64,000 bases of DNA, from assembly GCA_016722465.1 (NCBI GenBank), contig JADKJC010000002.1:820501-884500 (forward strand). The letters are read 5' to 3'. Origin of the DNA: Chitinophagaceae bacterium (GTDB lineage Bacteria; Bacteroidota; Bacteroidia; Chitinophagales; Chitinophagaceae). Shown in pieces: positions 35,747 to 44,014 of this stretch (positions are counted from its first letter, which is position 1; every line of letters starts with the position of its first letter). The translations under genes were made by a program, and so were the position numbers. The notes below the pieces were generated by a model that ran no database searches, was not told the DNA's origin, and saw nothing but the letters and a program-made list of their open reading frames with translations.

Positions 35747-35754
35747 CAAAAGTA
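35747..35754 (-). promoter_or_regulatory. -7 box (TACTTTTG) of icd
   Basis: This is a full consensus match 36 bases upstream of the icd ATG, following the terminator that separates it from the lipoprotein gene. Confidence 0.6.
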
Positions 35755-35776
35755 AGTGATGTGACTGGTGTAAAAT

Positions 35777-35807
35777 AAAAATGCCCCCTGTTTTGAGGAG
35801 GCATTTT
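35777..35807 (-). terminator. Terminator between the lipoprotein gene and icd
   Basis: On the minus strand AAAATGCCTCCT pairs with AGGGGGCATTTT (one wobble) around CAAAAC, followed by T residues. Confidence 0.85.
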
Positions 35808-35822
35808 ATGATAAAAATAATT

Positions 35823-37640
35823 TTACTGTCTTCTTCGTATCCTGAAAAAACAGGTAACATTATAAGCGGTGCCCGGCGGCGGGCCTGCAGTAACCGTACA
35901 AACAAAATTACCAGCTATAAACTCACCCACATTTCCATACTCGGTAATGTTTACAATTGGGGTACCTGATAGTGTAACGTTTGAATCTGGAATGACAGGC
36001 GAAGCAAAAAATGAAGTAAGTATTTGTGAACTGCCGGCTGCTATACCATCTTGTGTAAATTGAAAATTCACCCCATTGGTTACAGAACCCGGTGTTGCGC
36101 TGCCATACACCGATGAAGCTATGGGATTGGTCTGGGTGTTGACATAATGATACAGACTATCTGTAGGAAAGGCCAGCGCATAGGAGGTACCGTTAATGGT
36201 ATAGTTAATAAATTGATCAATTGAATTTACACAGGCACCCAACGCAGGCACCGTATTGTTGCCGGCATTAAGAGTATACGATATTGAATTGCCTGCCTGC
36301 AAAGTGGACAAATTTTCAGCTACAAAATTTACGGCTGTACTACCTCCACACAGGGTGGTTGTAAAGCTATAAGTGCCATCTGCATTAACAGGATACCTAT
36401 AATTGTAATACCCTTTTGTCATGATAACATAGGCGTTGCCAAGTGGAGCGCCACTGCATTCAACAGTTCCGGACACATTGGCTACCATGGGCCCTGTAAC
36501 GGTGATATTACCGAGGTTAACGGCAGTTGTTCCTACACTAAAATCCTGTGTATACGAAGGGGTGCCCCAGGTACTGCAATCTGCATATACATATAATGTA
36601 TAAGTAGTATTGGGGGTTACAAGAATTGAAACATAGCCTGAAGAATCGGTATAACCACCTGCATGAGACCACGAGTTAGGTGAAGTTGGGCGGATATCAA
36701 CGAAAGTATTTGACAAAGGGCCGCCATTGGCATTCACCACTGTAAAGGTTAATGGCACAGTAGAATTGGGAAGGTCGCAGTTCCAGTAAGAAAAGTGGCT
36801 TACCTCTCCCACATAGCTTGAACCTGATTTTACAGCATTGCCTTCCTGTATCCACAAACCATTGGTTTCATTAAAATGCCAAAGCGGGATGCTGGCGGGT
36901 GCTGCTGAGGTCATAACAGCCGGTATAGGAAACGTTACCGATGCTTTTTTACCCAAAGCGATCTGGAGTAATTCGCCGGAAGTACCGGCTAATTCAACTG
37001 CCGACATACCATAGGTGGTAAGCACCCTCATAAAACCAAGGCTGTCCAGCCCTCTCAAATCGCCGGGCATCACCCTGTTCAGGTCGCTGCCTGTTGGATT
37101 GATCCATTGAGCAGCTACACTTACCTGCCCGGTATAGGCTGAGCCAGATGAAGCTACTATCACCGAAGCAGCAGGAAAACTGATAGCAAGGCCATTTGCA
37201 AGAGAAACATTTCCGCCTGCGGCGGCATCAAAAGTACCGGCTGTAGTTTTAGGCAATAGTTTTATCCTGAAAAAAGCGCTTTTGCCGGTGCTGGCAATAT
37301 ATGTTTTAATGCCTTTGAAATAACCTGGTTTTATCACGGTAACTACTGCCGCATTTTTCACCACATTCACATTACTGAATTCGAAGTACCCGTATTTATC
37401 TGTAGTGGCAGTACTTGTACCAAACTGTACTGTAGCGCCATTTACTGCGGCATCAGATTCATTCGTTACAAAACCCGTTACAGAGGAGCTGACCCTTGAA
37501 GTAAGGTCCGGGGGCGTTTCAGTAATGATAAAACCATCTCCGCTCAGTTCTTTTTGGCAGGAAATGGTAAAAACAGACGCTACTGCAACAAGGCAGGCAA
37601 GTGCAGTAACAGTGATCTTTTTAGTTTGATTTAAAAACAT
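35823..37640 (-). CDS. Large lipoprotein with carboxypeptidase-regulatory-like domains
   Basis: This 605-residue lipoprotein has a lipobox VFTISCQKE (cysteine near residue 28). Residues about 48-120 form a CarboxypepD_reg-like beta-sandwich ([20 protein letters not shown]...YGYFEFSNV). Further Ig-like regions follow at about 295-390 and 395-470, each built on Gly-Tyr-Val/Ile and Tyr-Thr-Leu strands. The protein ends in CFFRIRRRQ, a motif I associate with related Bacteroidota surface lipoproteins. It is likely a structural or adhesive surface protein. Confidence 0.8.
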   Translation of the reverse strand: MFLNQTKKITVTALACLVAVASVFTISCQKELSGDGFIITETPPDLTSRVSSSVTGFVTNESDAAVNGATVQFGTSTATTDKYGYFEFSNVNVVKNAAVVTVIKPGYFKGIKTYIASTGKSAFFRIKLLPKTTAGTFDAAAGGNVSLANGLAISFPAASVIVASSGSAYTGQVSVAAQWINPTGSDLNRVMPGDLRGLDSLGFMRVLTTYGMSAVELAGTSGELLQIALGKKASVTFPIPAVMTSAAPASIPLWHFNETNGLWIQEGNAVKSGSSYVGEVSHFSYWNCDLPNSTVPLTFTVVNANGGPLSNTFVDIRPTSPNSWSHAGGYTDSSGYVSILVTPNTTYTLYVYADCSTWGTPSYTQDFSVGTTAVNLGNITVTGPMVANVSGTVECSGAPLGNAYVIMTKGYYNYRYPVNADGTYSFTTTLCGGSTAVNFVAENLSTLQAGNSISYTLNAGNNTVPALGACVNSIDQFINYTINGTSYALAFPTDSLYHYVNTQTNPIASSVYGSATPGSVTNGVNFQFTQDGIAAGSSQILTSFFASPVIPDSNVTLSGTPIVNITEYGNVGEFIAGNFVCTVTAGPPPGTAYNVTCFFRIRRRQ

Positions 37641-37725
37641 GGGTTCAATTTTATATGAAAAAGTTCAGGATGACTCCCTAATGATACGGTGAAAATAAAC
37701 TTTGCTGCCTGAACAGGAAATTTTT

Positions 37726-38179
37726 TTAAGCCAGTTCAACACTACAGTTCACCCATTCGGGGTCAAATTTCACCGCATCTATTTTCTTATAGAAGTTAAT
37801 GGCAGGCTCATTCCAATCCAGCACCTGCCATACAATGCCACTGTATTGTTGCTCCTTTGCTACCTCAATCAGCTTGTTCATTAATAATTTACCCAATCCA
37901 TGCCCCGCATTTTTCTGTTACCAGTATATCTTCCAGGTACATGCGCTGCCCCTTCCAGGTGGAATAACGGATATAATATAAAGCAAAGCCCTGCACTGCC
38001 CCTCCTGCCTCAGCCACATATGCCCACCAGACCGGGTTGGGGCCAAAGCCGCTTTCAACAAAATGATCGAACAATACGGTAACTTCCTGCGGCGCCTTTT
38101 CATATTCCGCCAGCTCTTTTATCAGTTCCATCATCCGCAGGCAGTCTTCTTTTGTGGCCGGCCTTATTTTTATATCCAT
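37726..38179 (-). pseudogene. GNAT acetyltransferase, broken by two 1-base deletions
   Basis: The upstream frame gives MDIKIRPATKEDCLRMMELI through YIRYSTWKGQRMYLEDILVTEK (about 97 residues). It then loses frame within 15 bases. Restoring one A in the A5 run and one G in the following GG (minus strand, near 37902-37918) gives MRGMGLGKLLMNKLIEVAKEQQ, WQVLDWNEPAINFYKK and a normal end (WVNCSVELA), 151 residues in all. Q/RxxGxG/A acetyl-CoA loop is then complete. Two deletions in homopolymers this close suggest sequencing error. If real, the gene is dead. Substrate may be a polyamine or amine, from overall likeness. Confidence 0.8.
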
Positions 38180-38224
38180 ACCATTTACTTTTTGGTGATA
38201 AAGTTCGGGTTTCGCCTTAATAAC

Positions 38225-38252
38225 TTTTCCATTTTCCATTTTCCATTTTCCA
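38225..38252. repeat. Four exact TTTTCCA repeats between GNAT and thyA
   Basis: A 28-base array of the heptamer TTTTCCA lies in the divergent promoter region of the acetyltransferase and thyA. Length change here could alter promoter spacing. Confidence 0.9.
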
Positions 38253-38265
38253 TTACTTTGCAGCC

Positions 38266-39074
38266 ATGCAACAATATCTTCATTTATTACAGCATATTTT
38301 AGATAAAGGTGCTGATAAAAGCGACCGTACCGGCACCGGCACCAGGAGCGTTTTTGGTTATCAAATGCGGTTTGGGCTGAGCGAAGGCTTTCCTTTGGTA
38401 ACTACAAAAAATGCCATTTGAAAAGTATTATCCACGAGCTCCTTTGGTTTTTGAACGGCGATACCAATATTGGTTATTTAAAAGAACACCATGTAAAAAT
38501 ATGGGATGAATGGGCGGATGAGAACGGTGACCTGGGCCCGGTGTATGGTAAGCAATGGCGTAGCTGGGAAGGTGCCGATGGCGTGGAGATTGACCAGGTG
38601 AAAGAGGTGATCCATCAATTAAAAAACAACCCTGATAGCCGCCGGATCATCATCAGCGCCTGGAATGTGGCCGACCTGCCGAAAATGAAACTGATGCCCT
38701 GCCATTGCCTGTTTCAGTTTTATACAGCACCATCATCCAACGGAAGAAGAAAACTGAGTTGCCAGTTGTACCAGCGGAGTGCCGATGTATTCCTTGGTGT
38801 TCCTTTCAATATTGCTTCTTACGCTTTATTCACCATGATGATTGCCCAGGTATGCAATATGGATTTGGGAGATTTTGTATGGACCGGGGGTGATACTCAT
38901 TTGTACAGCAATCATTTTGAGCAAACCAACCTGCAATTGACAAGAACACCATTTCCTTTACCAATGATGAAGATCAATCCCGCTGTAAAAGATATTTTTG
39001 AATTTAAGTTTGAAGATTTTGAATTGGTGAATTACCAGTGTCATCCCGCTATCAAAGCACCGGTGGCGGTTTAA
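38266..39074 (+). CDS. thyA: Thymidylate synthase, with one apparent frameshift
   Basis: ThyA makes dTMP from dUMP using methylene-tetrahydrofolate. From ATG 38266 the first frame gives [17 protein letters not shown] and VTTKN, then stops. A downstream frame from 38418 supplies [21 protein letters not shown] to the end. Adding one A to the A6 run at 38406-38411 joins them as [16 protein letters not shown], the conserved sequence. The catalytic cysteine ([11 protein letters not shown]), [17 protein letters not shown] and the dUMP-binding HLYSNH are present. ThyA is normally essential, so I judge this a sequencing error. folA follows. Confidence 0.92.
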
Positions 39075-39114
39075 ATAAGGAATAAGAAAATTGAAATAAG
39101 AAATAAGGAAGTTG
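39073..39114. repeat. Left heptamer array, inverted partner at 39584
   Basis: The heptamers AAATAAG, GAATAAG, AAAATTG, AAATAAG, AAATAAG, GAAGTTG run in exact 7-base register, beginning at the thyA stop codon. Their reverse complement matches the array at 39584-39618 in 27 of 28 positions outside one spacer heptamer. Confidence 0.85.
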
Positions 39115-39176
39115 AATGCCGGCTGAATGATAAATTGCCAATACTTGTATTTTGTAAGTGTTTTAAACCACTGTAC

Positions 39177-39542
39177 ATGGAAAAGAAATACGATTTGGAA
39201 GACAGGTTGATAAAATTTGCCTGTATATGCCTTTCTGTTTGTGAATTACTACCCAATACCAAAGCAGGCCAAAACCTGGAGTATCAATTATCAAAAAGCG
39301 GTACCGCCCCGGCTCTTATTTATGGAGATGCACAGGCCGCAGAGTCGCCTGCAGATTTTATTCATAAAATGAAACTGGTTTTAAAGGAAATAAGAGAGTC
39401 AAGGGTCAATCTTAGAATCATCAGCGAAAAGCCGGCAGTATTAAATGACATAGTAAAAACTGCACTAAATGAATGCAATGAATTAATGGCGATCTTTCTA
39501 AAAAGCATCGATACAGCAAAGAAAAATAATCAAAAATCCTAG
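39177..39542 (+). CDS. Four-helix-bundle protein (23S rRNA intervening-sequence protein family)
   Basis: This 121-residue protein is of the S23/four-helix-bundle family: LEDRLIKFACICLSVCELLP (helix 1), AGQNLEYQLSKSGTAPALIYGDAQAAESPADFIHKM (about 30-66) and RESRVNLRIISEKP (about 75-88). The family includes the Avd accessory protein of diversity-generating retroelements, but no reverse transcriptase or template repeat is visible here. The start at 39177 (MEKKYDLED) is preferred to an upstream one at 39135. Inverted heptamer arrays lie on each side, between thyA and folA. Confidence 0.85.
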   Translation: MEKKYDLEDRLIKFACICLSVCELLPNTKAGQNLEYQLSKSGTAPALIYGDAQAAESPADFIHKMKLVLKEIRESRVNLRIISEKPAVLNDIVKTALNECNELMAIFLKSIDTAKKNNQKS

Positions 39543-39583
39543 CCTGTATTTAAACAGCTTTTCCTGGCAGAGACCATTACTTT

Positions 39584-39631
39584 CTTATTCCTTATTTTTC
39601 ATTCCTTATTCCTTATTTTCATTCCTTAATT
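39584..39631. repeat. Right heptamer array, inverted partner of 39073
   Basis: CTTATTC, CTTATTT, TTCATTC, CTTATTC, CTTATTT run in 7-base register, followed after a one-base slip by CTTAATT. It ends seven bases before the folA ATG. It is the reverse complement of the left array. Confidence 0.85.
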
Positions 39632-39637
39632 ATAAAG

Positions 39638-40129
39638 ATGATCATTTCACTAGTAGTAGCCGCCGCCGAAAACAACATCATTGGCAAAGACAACCAACTC
39701 GTATGGCATTTGCCCAATGACATGAAGTTTTTCAAAAACGTAACCTGGGGATTGCCGGTGATCATGGGCCGCAAAACTTTTGAAGCACTGAAAAAACCCT
39801 TGCCCGGCAGGATCAACATCGTTATTACACGGCAGCCCGGCTGGCAGGCCGAAGGAACCATCACTGCTTCCGAATTGAATGATGCCATCAAAAAAGCGGA
39901 GGCCACCAACTGCAAAGAAGCCTGTGTAATTGGCGGCGGCGAAATTTATAAACAATCCATTGCTGTTGCTGATATCATTTATCTCACCCGGGTACATGCC
40001 TCTTTAGAAGGGGATACTTCATTTCCGGTGATCAATGAAAATGAATGGGAGCTGGTATCGAATGAAGATTTTGAAAATGATGAAAAACACCAGTATGCAT
40101 ATTCATTTCAAAAATGGAGAAGGATATAA
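39638..40129 (+). CDS. folA: Dihydrofolate reductase
   Basis: This 163-residue enzyme reduces dihydrofolate with NADPH. It shows IISLVVAAAENNIIGKDNQLVWHLPNDMKFFK (about 2-33), GLPVIMGRKTFEAL (about 44-57), PLPGRINIVITRQPGW and IGGGEIYKQSI. It serves the same pathway as thyA, which converts methylene-tetrahydrofolate to dihydrofolate. The two are separated only by the four-helix-bundle unit. Length is normal. Confidence 0.95.
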   Translation: MIISLVVAAAENNIIGKDNQLVWHLPNDMKFFKNVTWGLPVIMGRKTFEALKKPLPGRINIVITRQPGWQAEGTITASELNDAIKKAEATNCKEACVIGGGEIYKQSIAVADIIYLTRVHASLEGDTSFPVINENEWELVSNEDFENDEKHQYAYSFQKWRRI

Positions 40130-40171
40130 ATTATTTCCATTGCTTAATTTTTCACTTCTTAATTTCTTCAC

Positions 40172-40969
40172 TTGTACTCCCCTTTTCAATTAGCAAAAAA
40201 ATACTTCCGCTATTATCTAACCGCCAGCAATGGTAAAGGGCACGGCGTGCATTCGCCCTTTGTATTTGACTTTATCAACAATGTATTAAAAGATAAAAAG
40301 AAGTACCCTTGTTACACAGCTATTGAAAAACAAAGACAATGCTTACTGCAAAATACCTCCACCATTGAAGTGGAAGATTTTGGGGCAGGCTCCGCTGTGA
40401 TCAGGTCGAACAAAAGAGTTATCAGGGATATTGCCGCCTCATCTTTAAAACCAACAAAATTTGCCCAGTTATTATTCAGGACCGTACAATATTATAAACC
40501 GGCCACCATACTGGAATTAGGTACTTCACTTGGTATTACCAGCAGCTACCTGGCCAAAGGAAACAACAATGGAAGCGTATTCACCTGCGAAGGCTCCGCC
40601 GCCATTGCAGCCATTGCCCAACAAAATTTTGAAACTTTACAAATTAAAAACATCCAGCTTACAAAGGGAGATTTTGCAAAAACACTGCAACCATTGCTGA
40701 ATGAAACCGGCCATATTGATCTTGCATTTATCGATGGCAACCACAGGAAAGCGCCCACATTACAATACTTTTCTACATTGCTGAACTATTCAACCCCCTC
40801 CACCATCCTTATCTTTGATGATATCCACTGGAGTGAAGAAATGGAAGCTGCATGGGCAGATATCCGGCAACACAGATCCGTTACCTTAACCATCGACCTG
40901 TTTTTCATCGGCCTTGTTTTTATCAATCCCGATTTTAAAGTGAAGCAACACTTTGCTATAAGATTTTAG
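40172..40969 (+). CDS. Class I SAM-dependent methyltransferase
   Basis: This 265-residue protein has the SAM-binding motif ATILELGTSLGITSSYLA (about 110-127), an acidic hinge FTCEGSAAIA and a later LAFIDGNHRKAPTLQYF (about 184-200) as in O-methyltransferase-like Rossmann folds. It begins with TTG (TYSPFQLAKKYFRYYLT), supported by conserved HSPFVFDFI soon after. Substrate is unknown. It follows folA after 42 bases that include a weak heptamer-like stretch. Confidence 0.8.
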   Translation: MYSPFQLAKKYFRYYLTASNGKGHGVHSPFVFDFINNVLKDKKKYPCYTAIEKQRQCLLQNTSTIEVEDFGAGSAVIRSNKRVIRDIAASSLKPTKFAQLLFRTVQYYKPATILELGTSLGITSSYLAKGNNNGSVFTCEGSAAIAAIAQQNFETLQIKNIQLTKGDFAKTLQPLLNETGHIDLAFIDGNHRKAPTLQYFSTLLNYSTPSTILIFDDIHWSEEMEAAWADIRQHRSVTLTIDLFFIGLVFINPDFKVKQHFAIRF

Positions 40970-41088
40970 CCCATTTTAAAAAATGATACAACTACTTTAA
41001 AAGACATTCTTCACTCTTTTAAAACATCCTTATTTTTCGGCAAAGGGAACGGTTGAATTTGTTTATCTTGCAGGCAATTCAACTGATT

Positions 41089-42201
41089 ATGACTATTGGT
41101 GTTTTAAAAGAATTATCCCCTGAAACAAGAGTCTCCCTGCTGCCTGAACATATTACCGCTTTAAAAAAATGGAATGTTGATGTTGTGGTGGAAAGCAAAG
41201 CCGGTGTTACCGCTTTTGCCAACGACGACAAATATGTTGCGGCCGGAGCTAAAATTGTAAGCCGTGATGAAATTGCAAATACTGCCGACATCATCTTGTC
41301 CATCAACGAGCCGCAGAACCTGCCAGTTACTTCAGCCAAAATTTTACTCGGTATTTACCAGCCCTTGTTCAATCCATCGCTGATGAAAGACTGGGCTGCA
41401 AAAGGGCTTACGGTTTTCAGCATGGATATGCTGCCACGTACAACCCGTGCACAAAGCATGGATGTGCTGAGCAGCCAGGCAAATATTGCTGGCTACAAAG
41501 CGGTGTTGACGGCGGCCAATTTGTTTCCAAAATATTTTCCCATGTTCATGACTGCAGCCGGAACCATTCCTCCTGCCAAAATGCTGATACTGGGTGCCGG
41601 TGTTGCCGGCTTACAGGCCATCGCTACTTCCAGAAGACTGGGTGCCGTAGTGGAAGTATTTGATACCAGGCCTGCAGTGAAAGAAGAAGTGATGAGCCTG
41701 GGTGCAAAGTTTGTGGAAGTGGAAGGTGCTGCGGATGCAAGTAAGGCTGGGGGTTATGCAGTGGAACAAAGTGATGCGTTTATACAAAAGCAAAAAGCAA
41801 AAATTGCAGAGAGCGTTGCCAAGGCAGATATCATCATCAGCACCGCACAGATCCCCGGCAGGAAAGCACCAATACTCATCACCGATGAAATGATGTATTT
41901 AATGAAGAATGGTTCGGTTATCATTGACCTTGCGGCGGCTACCGGTGGCAACACAGAGCATACCCAAAACAACGCTACCGTCACCCACAACGGTGTAACG
42001 ATCGTTGGTAATTCTTACCTGGCAGCTACCATGCCGAGTGATGCCAGCAAACTATACGGAAAAAATATTCTCAATTTTTTACAGCTCATCATTAATAAAG
42101 AAGGTGTACTCCATTTAAATTTCGAGGATGACCTCGTGAAAGGAACCTGCGTGGTACATGGGGGAGAAATTAAGAATGAAAGAGTGAAGGAATTAATTTG
42201 A
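41089..42201 (+). CDS. pntAA: NAD(P) transhydrogenase subunit alpha, part 1 (NAD-binding)
   Basis: This 370-residue cytoplasmic domain binds NAD(H) in the proton-translocating transhydrogenase. Motifs are ETRVSLLPEHI (about 9-19), KMLILGAGVAGLQAIATSRRLGA (about 164-186) and VIIDLAAATGGNTE (about 279-292). In Bacteroidota the alpha subunit is split, as here. The start at 41089 (MTIGVLKEL) is preferred over a TTG at 41053. pntAB follows after 19 bases. Confidence 0.93.
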   Translation: MTIGVLKELSPETRVSLLPEHITALKKWNVDVVVESKAGVTAFANDDKYVAAGAKIVSRDEIANTADIILSINEPQNLPVTSAKILLGIYQPLFNPSLMKDWAAKGLTVFSMDMLPRTTRAQSMDVLSSQANIAGYKAVLTAANLFPKYFPMFMTAAGTIPPAKMLILGAGVAGLQAIATSRRLGAVVEVFDTRPAVKEEVMSLGAKFVEVEGAADASKAGGYAVEQSDAFIQKQKAKIAESVAKADIIISTAQIPGRKAPILITDEMMYLMKNGSVIIDLAAATGGNTEHTQNNATVTHNGVTIVGNSYLAATMPSDASKLYGKNILNFLQLIINKEGVLHLNFEDDLVKGTCVVHGGEIKNERVKELI

Positions 42202-42220
42202 TAAACAAAATTATTGCAGT

Positions 42221-42520
42221 ATGCTAGAATGGATACAGGAAAACCAGCAAATCATCTACATCGTAATACTGATGGTATTTGTTGGAATAGAAGTGATTGG
42301 CCGTGTGCCGAGTGTGCTTCACACTCCGCTGATGAGTGGCGCCAATGCCATACATGGCGTGGTGATCATCGGTGCCATCATTGTAATGGGCAAAGCTGAA
42401 GCAGATAATTACCTGGCACTGGTACTCGGATTTTTAGCGGTGATACTGGGTACACTAAATGTGGTGGGTGGGTTTGTAGTGACGGACAGGATGCTGGAAA
42501 TGTTTAAAAAAAAGAAATAG
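42221..42520 (+). CDS. pntAB: NAD(P) transhydrogenase subunit alpha, part 2 (membrane)
   Basis: This 99-residue protein has three to four transmembrane helices: IIYIVILMVFVGIEVIG, then HTPLMSGANAIHGVVIIGAIIVMG (the conserved proton-channel entrance) and LALVLGFLAVILGTLNVVGGF. It is the membrane half of the alpha subunit. Lies between pntAA and pntB in one operon. Confidence 0.92.
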   Translation: MLEWIQENQQIIYIVILMVFVGIEVIGRVPSVLHTPLMSGANAIHGVVIIGAIIVMGKAEADNYLALVLGFLAVILGTLNVVGGFVVTDRMLEMFKKKK

Positions 42521-42597
42521 TTATTTGATTACACGAATTAATACTTTGCTCCTTTGCGTCTTTGCGTGAAAACCTGGCGTGAAATAAAAAATATAAA

Positions 42598-44009
42598 ATG
42601 GAATTGAATGTTTTGACACTTTGTTACCTCATAGCTTCGGTAACATTTATTCTCGGATTAAAAATGCTGTCCAACCCTGCCAGTGCCCGTAAAGGAAATT
42701 TAGTGGCAGCAGCAGGTATGACAATTGCCATACTGGGTACCATTTTTTTGTATGAAGAAGACGGGCAAAAACTCGGCAACTACGGATGGATATTTGGAGG
42801 ATTACTGATTGGAGGTATTGTTGGTACCTGGCTGCAAAAAAAGTAAAGATGACCGCCATGCCTGAAATGGTAAGTCTTTTCAATGGCATGGGTGGTGCCT
42901 GTGCTGCATTAATCTCCATTGTTGAATTCAATCATTTATTACACGATATTGAAAACGGTGGAAACGCCGAAGGACATGCAGGAAAAGTATTGATCATTGT
43001 ATTGGGGCTGATCATCGGGAGTGTGTCTTTTGCCGGCAGCATGATCGCCTGGGGCAAACTGAATGGCAAAGTGAAAGACCACAGTTTTAAAGGGCAAAAC
43101 ATCCTCAACCTTATTTTTCTTGCCATCGCCATTGGTGGTGCCGGGTACCTGGTAGTGAACCCGGAGCATCACCTTGTTTTTTACGGTGTGCTTACGCTGG
43201 CGTTGGTATACGGTGTATTATTTGTAATGCCGATTGGTGGCGCAGATATGCCCGTGGTAATTTCTTTGCTCAACTCTTTTACCGGTGTGGCAGCAGCATG
43301 CGGCGGGTTTTTATACAACAATAAAGTAATGCTCACCGGTGGTATACTCGTAGGTGCAGCAGGTACACTGCTTACTATACTCATGTGCAAAGCAATGAAC
43401 CGTTCCCTGCTGAATGTACTGGTAGGATCATTTGGTGGCAGCGCTGCAACAACGGGCGGTGGTTCAACATCGCAGGGTACTTATAAAGAAATTACACTCA
43501 GCGATGCTGCCATGGTAATGTCCTATGCCCACAAGGTAATGATCGTTCCGGGGTATGGATTGGCGGTAGCACAGGCACAGCACGTATGCCATGAGCTGGA
43601 AAAGATACTGGAAGAAAAAGGCGTGGAGGTAAAATATGCCATCCATCCTGTTGCAGGCCGTATGCCGGGCCACATGAATGTATTGCTGGCTGAAGCGGAT
43701 GTAAGCTATGATAAACTGCTGGAAATGGAACATGCCAATGATGAATTTAAAACAACCGATGTAGTACTTGTACTCGGCGCCAACGATGTGGTGAACCCGG
43801 CTGCAAAAAGTGATCCTGCCTCTCCAATTTACGGCATGCCAATACTGGAAGTAGAACAGGCAAAAACTACCATCGTCAATAAAAGAAGTATGAAACCCGG
43901 CTACGCTGGTATTGAGAACGATCTTTTCTTCAGGCCAAAAACAAGCATGCTGTTTGGCGATGCCAAAAAAGTGCTGCAGGATTTAGTGGCAGAGATAAAA
44001 TCTGTATAA
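42598..44009 (+). CDS. pntB: NAD(P) transhydrogenase subunit beta, with one apparent frameshift
   Basis: The beta subunit is read in two frames. The first (42598-42846) gives the first membrane helices up to GGIVGTWLQKK. The second continues with VKMTAMPEMVSLFNGMGGA, further helices and the NADP-binding domain (VIVPGYGLAVAQAQH, ...PGHMNVLLAEADV, VLVLGANDVVNPAAK, end at 44009). One extra A in the A7 run at 42836-42842 restores the normal joint WLQKKVKMTAMPEMV. Length after repair is about 470 residues, which is normal. Sequencing error is the likely cause. The complex makes NADPH at the expense of proton motive force. Confidence 0.92.
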
Positions 44010-44014
44010 CCAAA

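Noticed and set aside
39073..39632. Diversity-generating retroelement
   Set aside because: An Avd-like fold is present, but there is no reverse transcriptase, no template/variable repeat pair and no variable target gene nearby.
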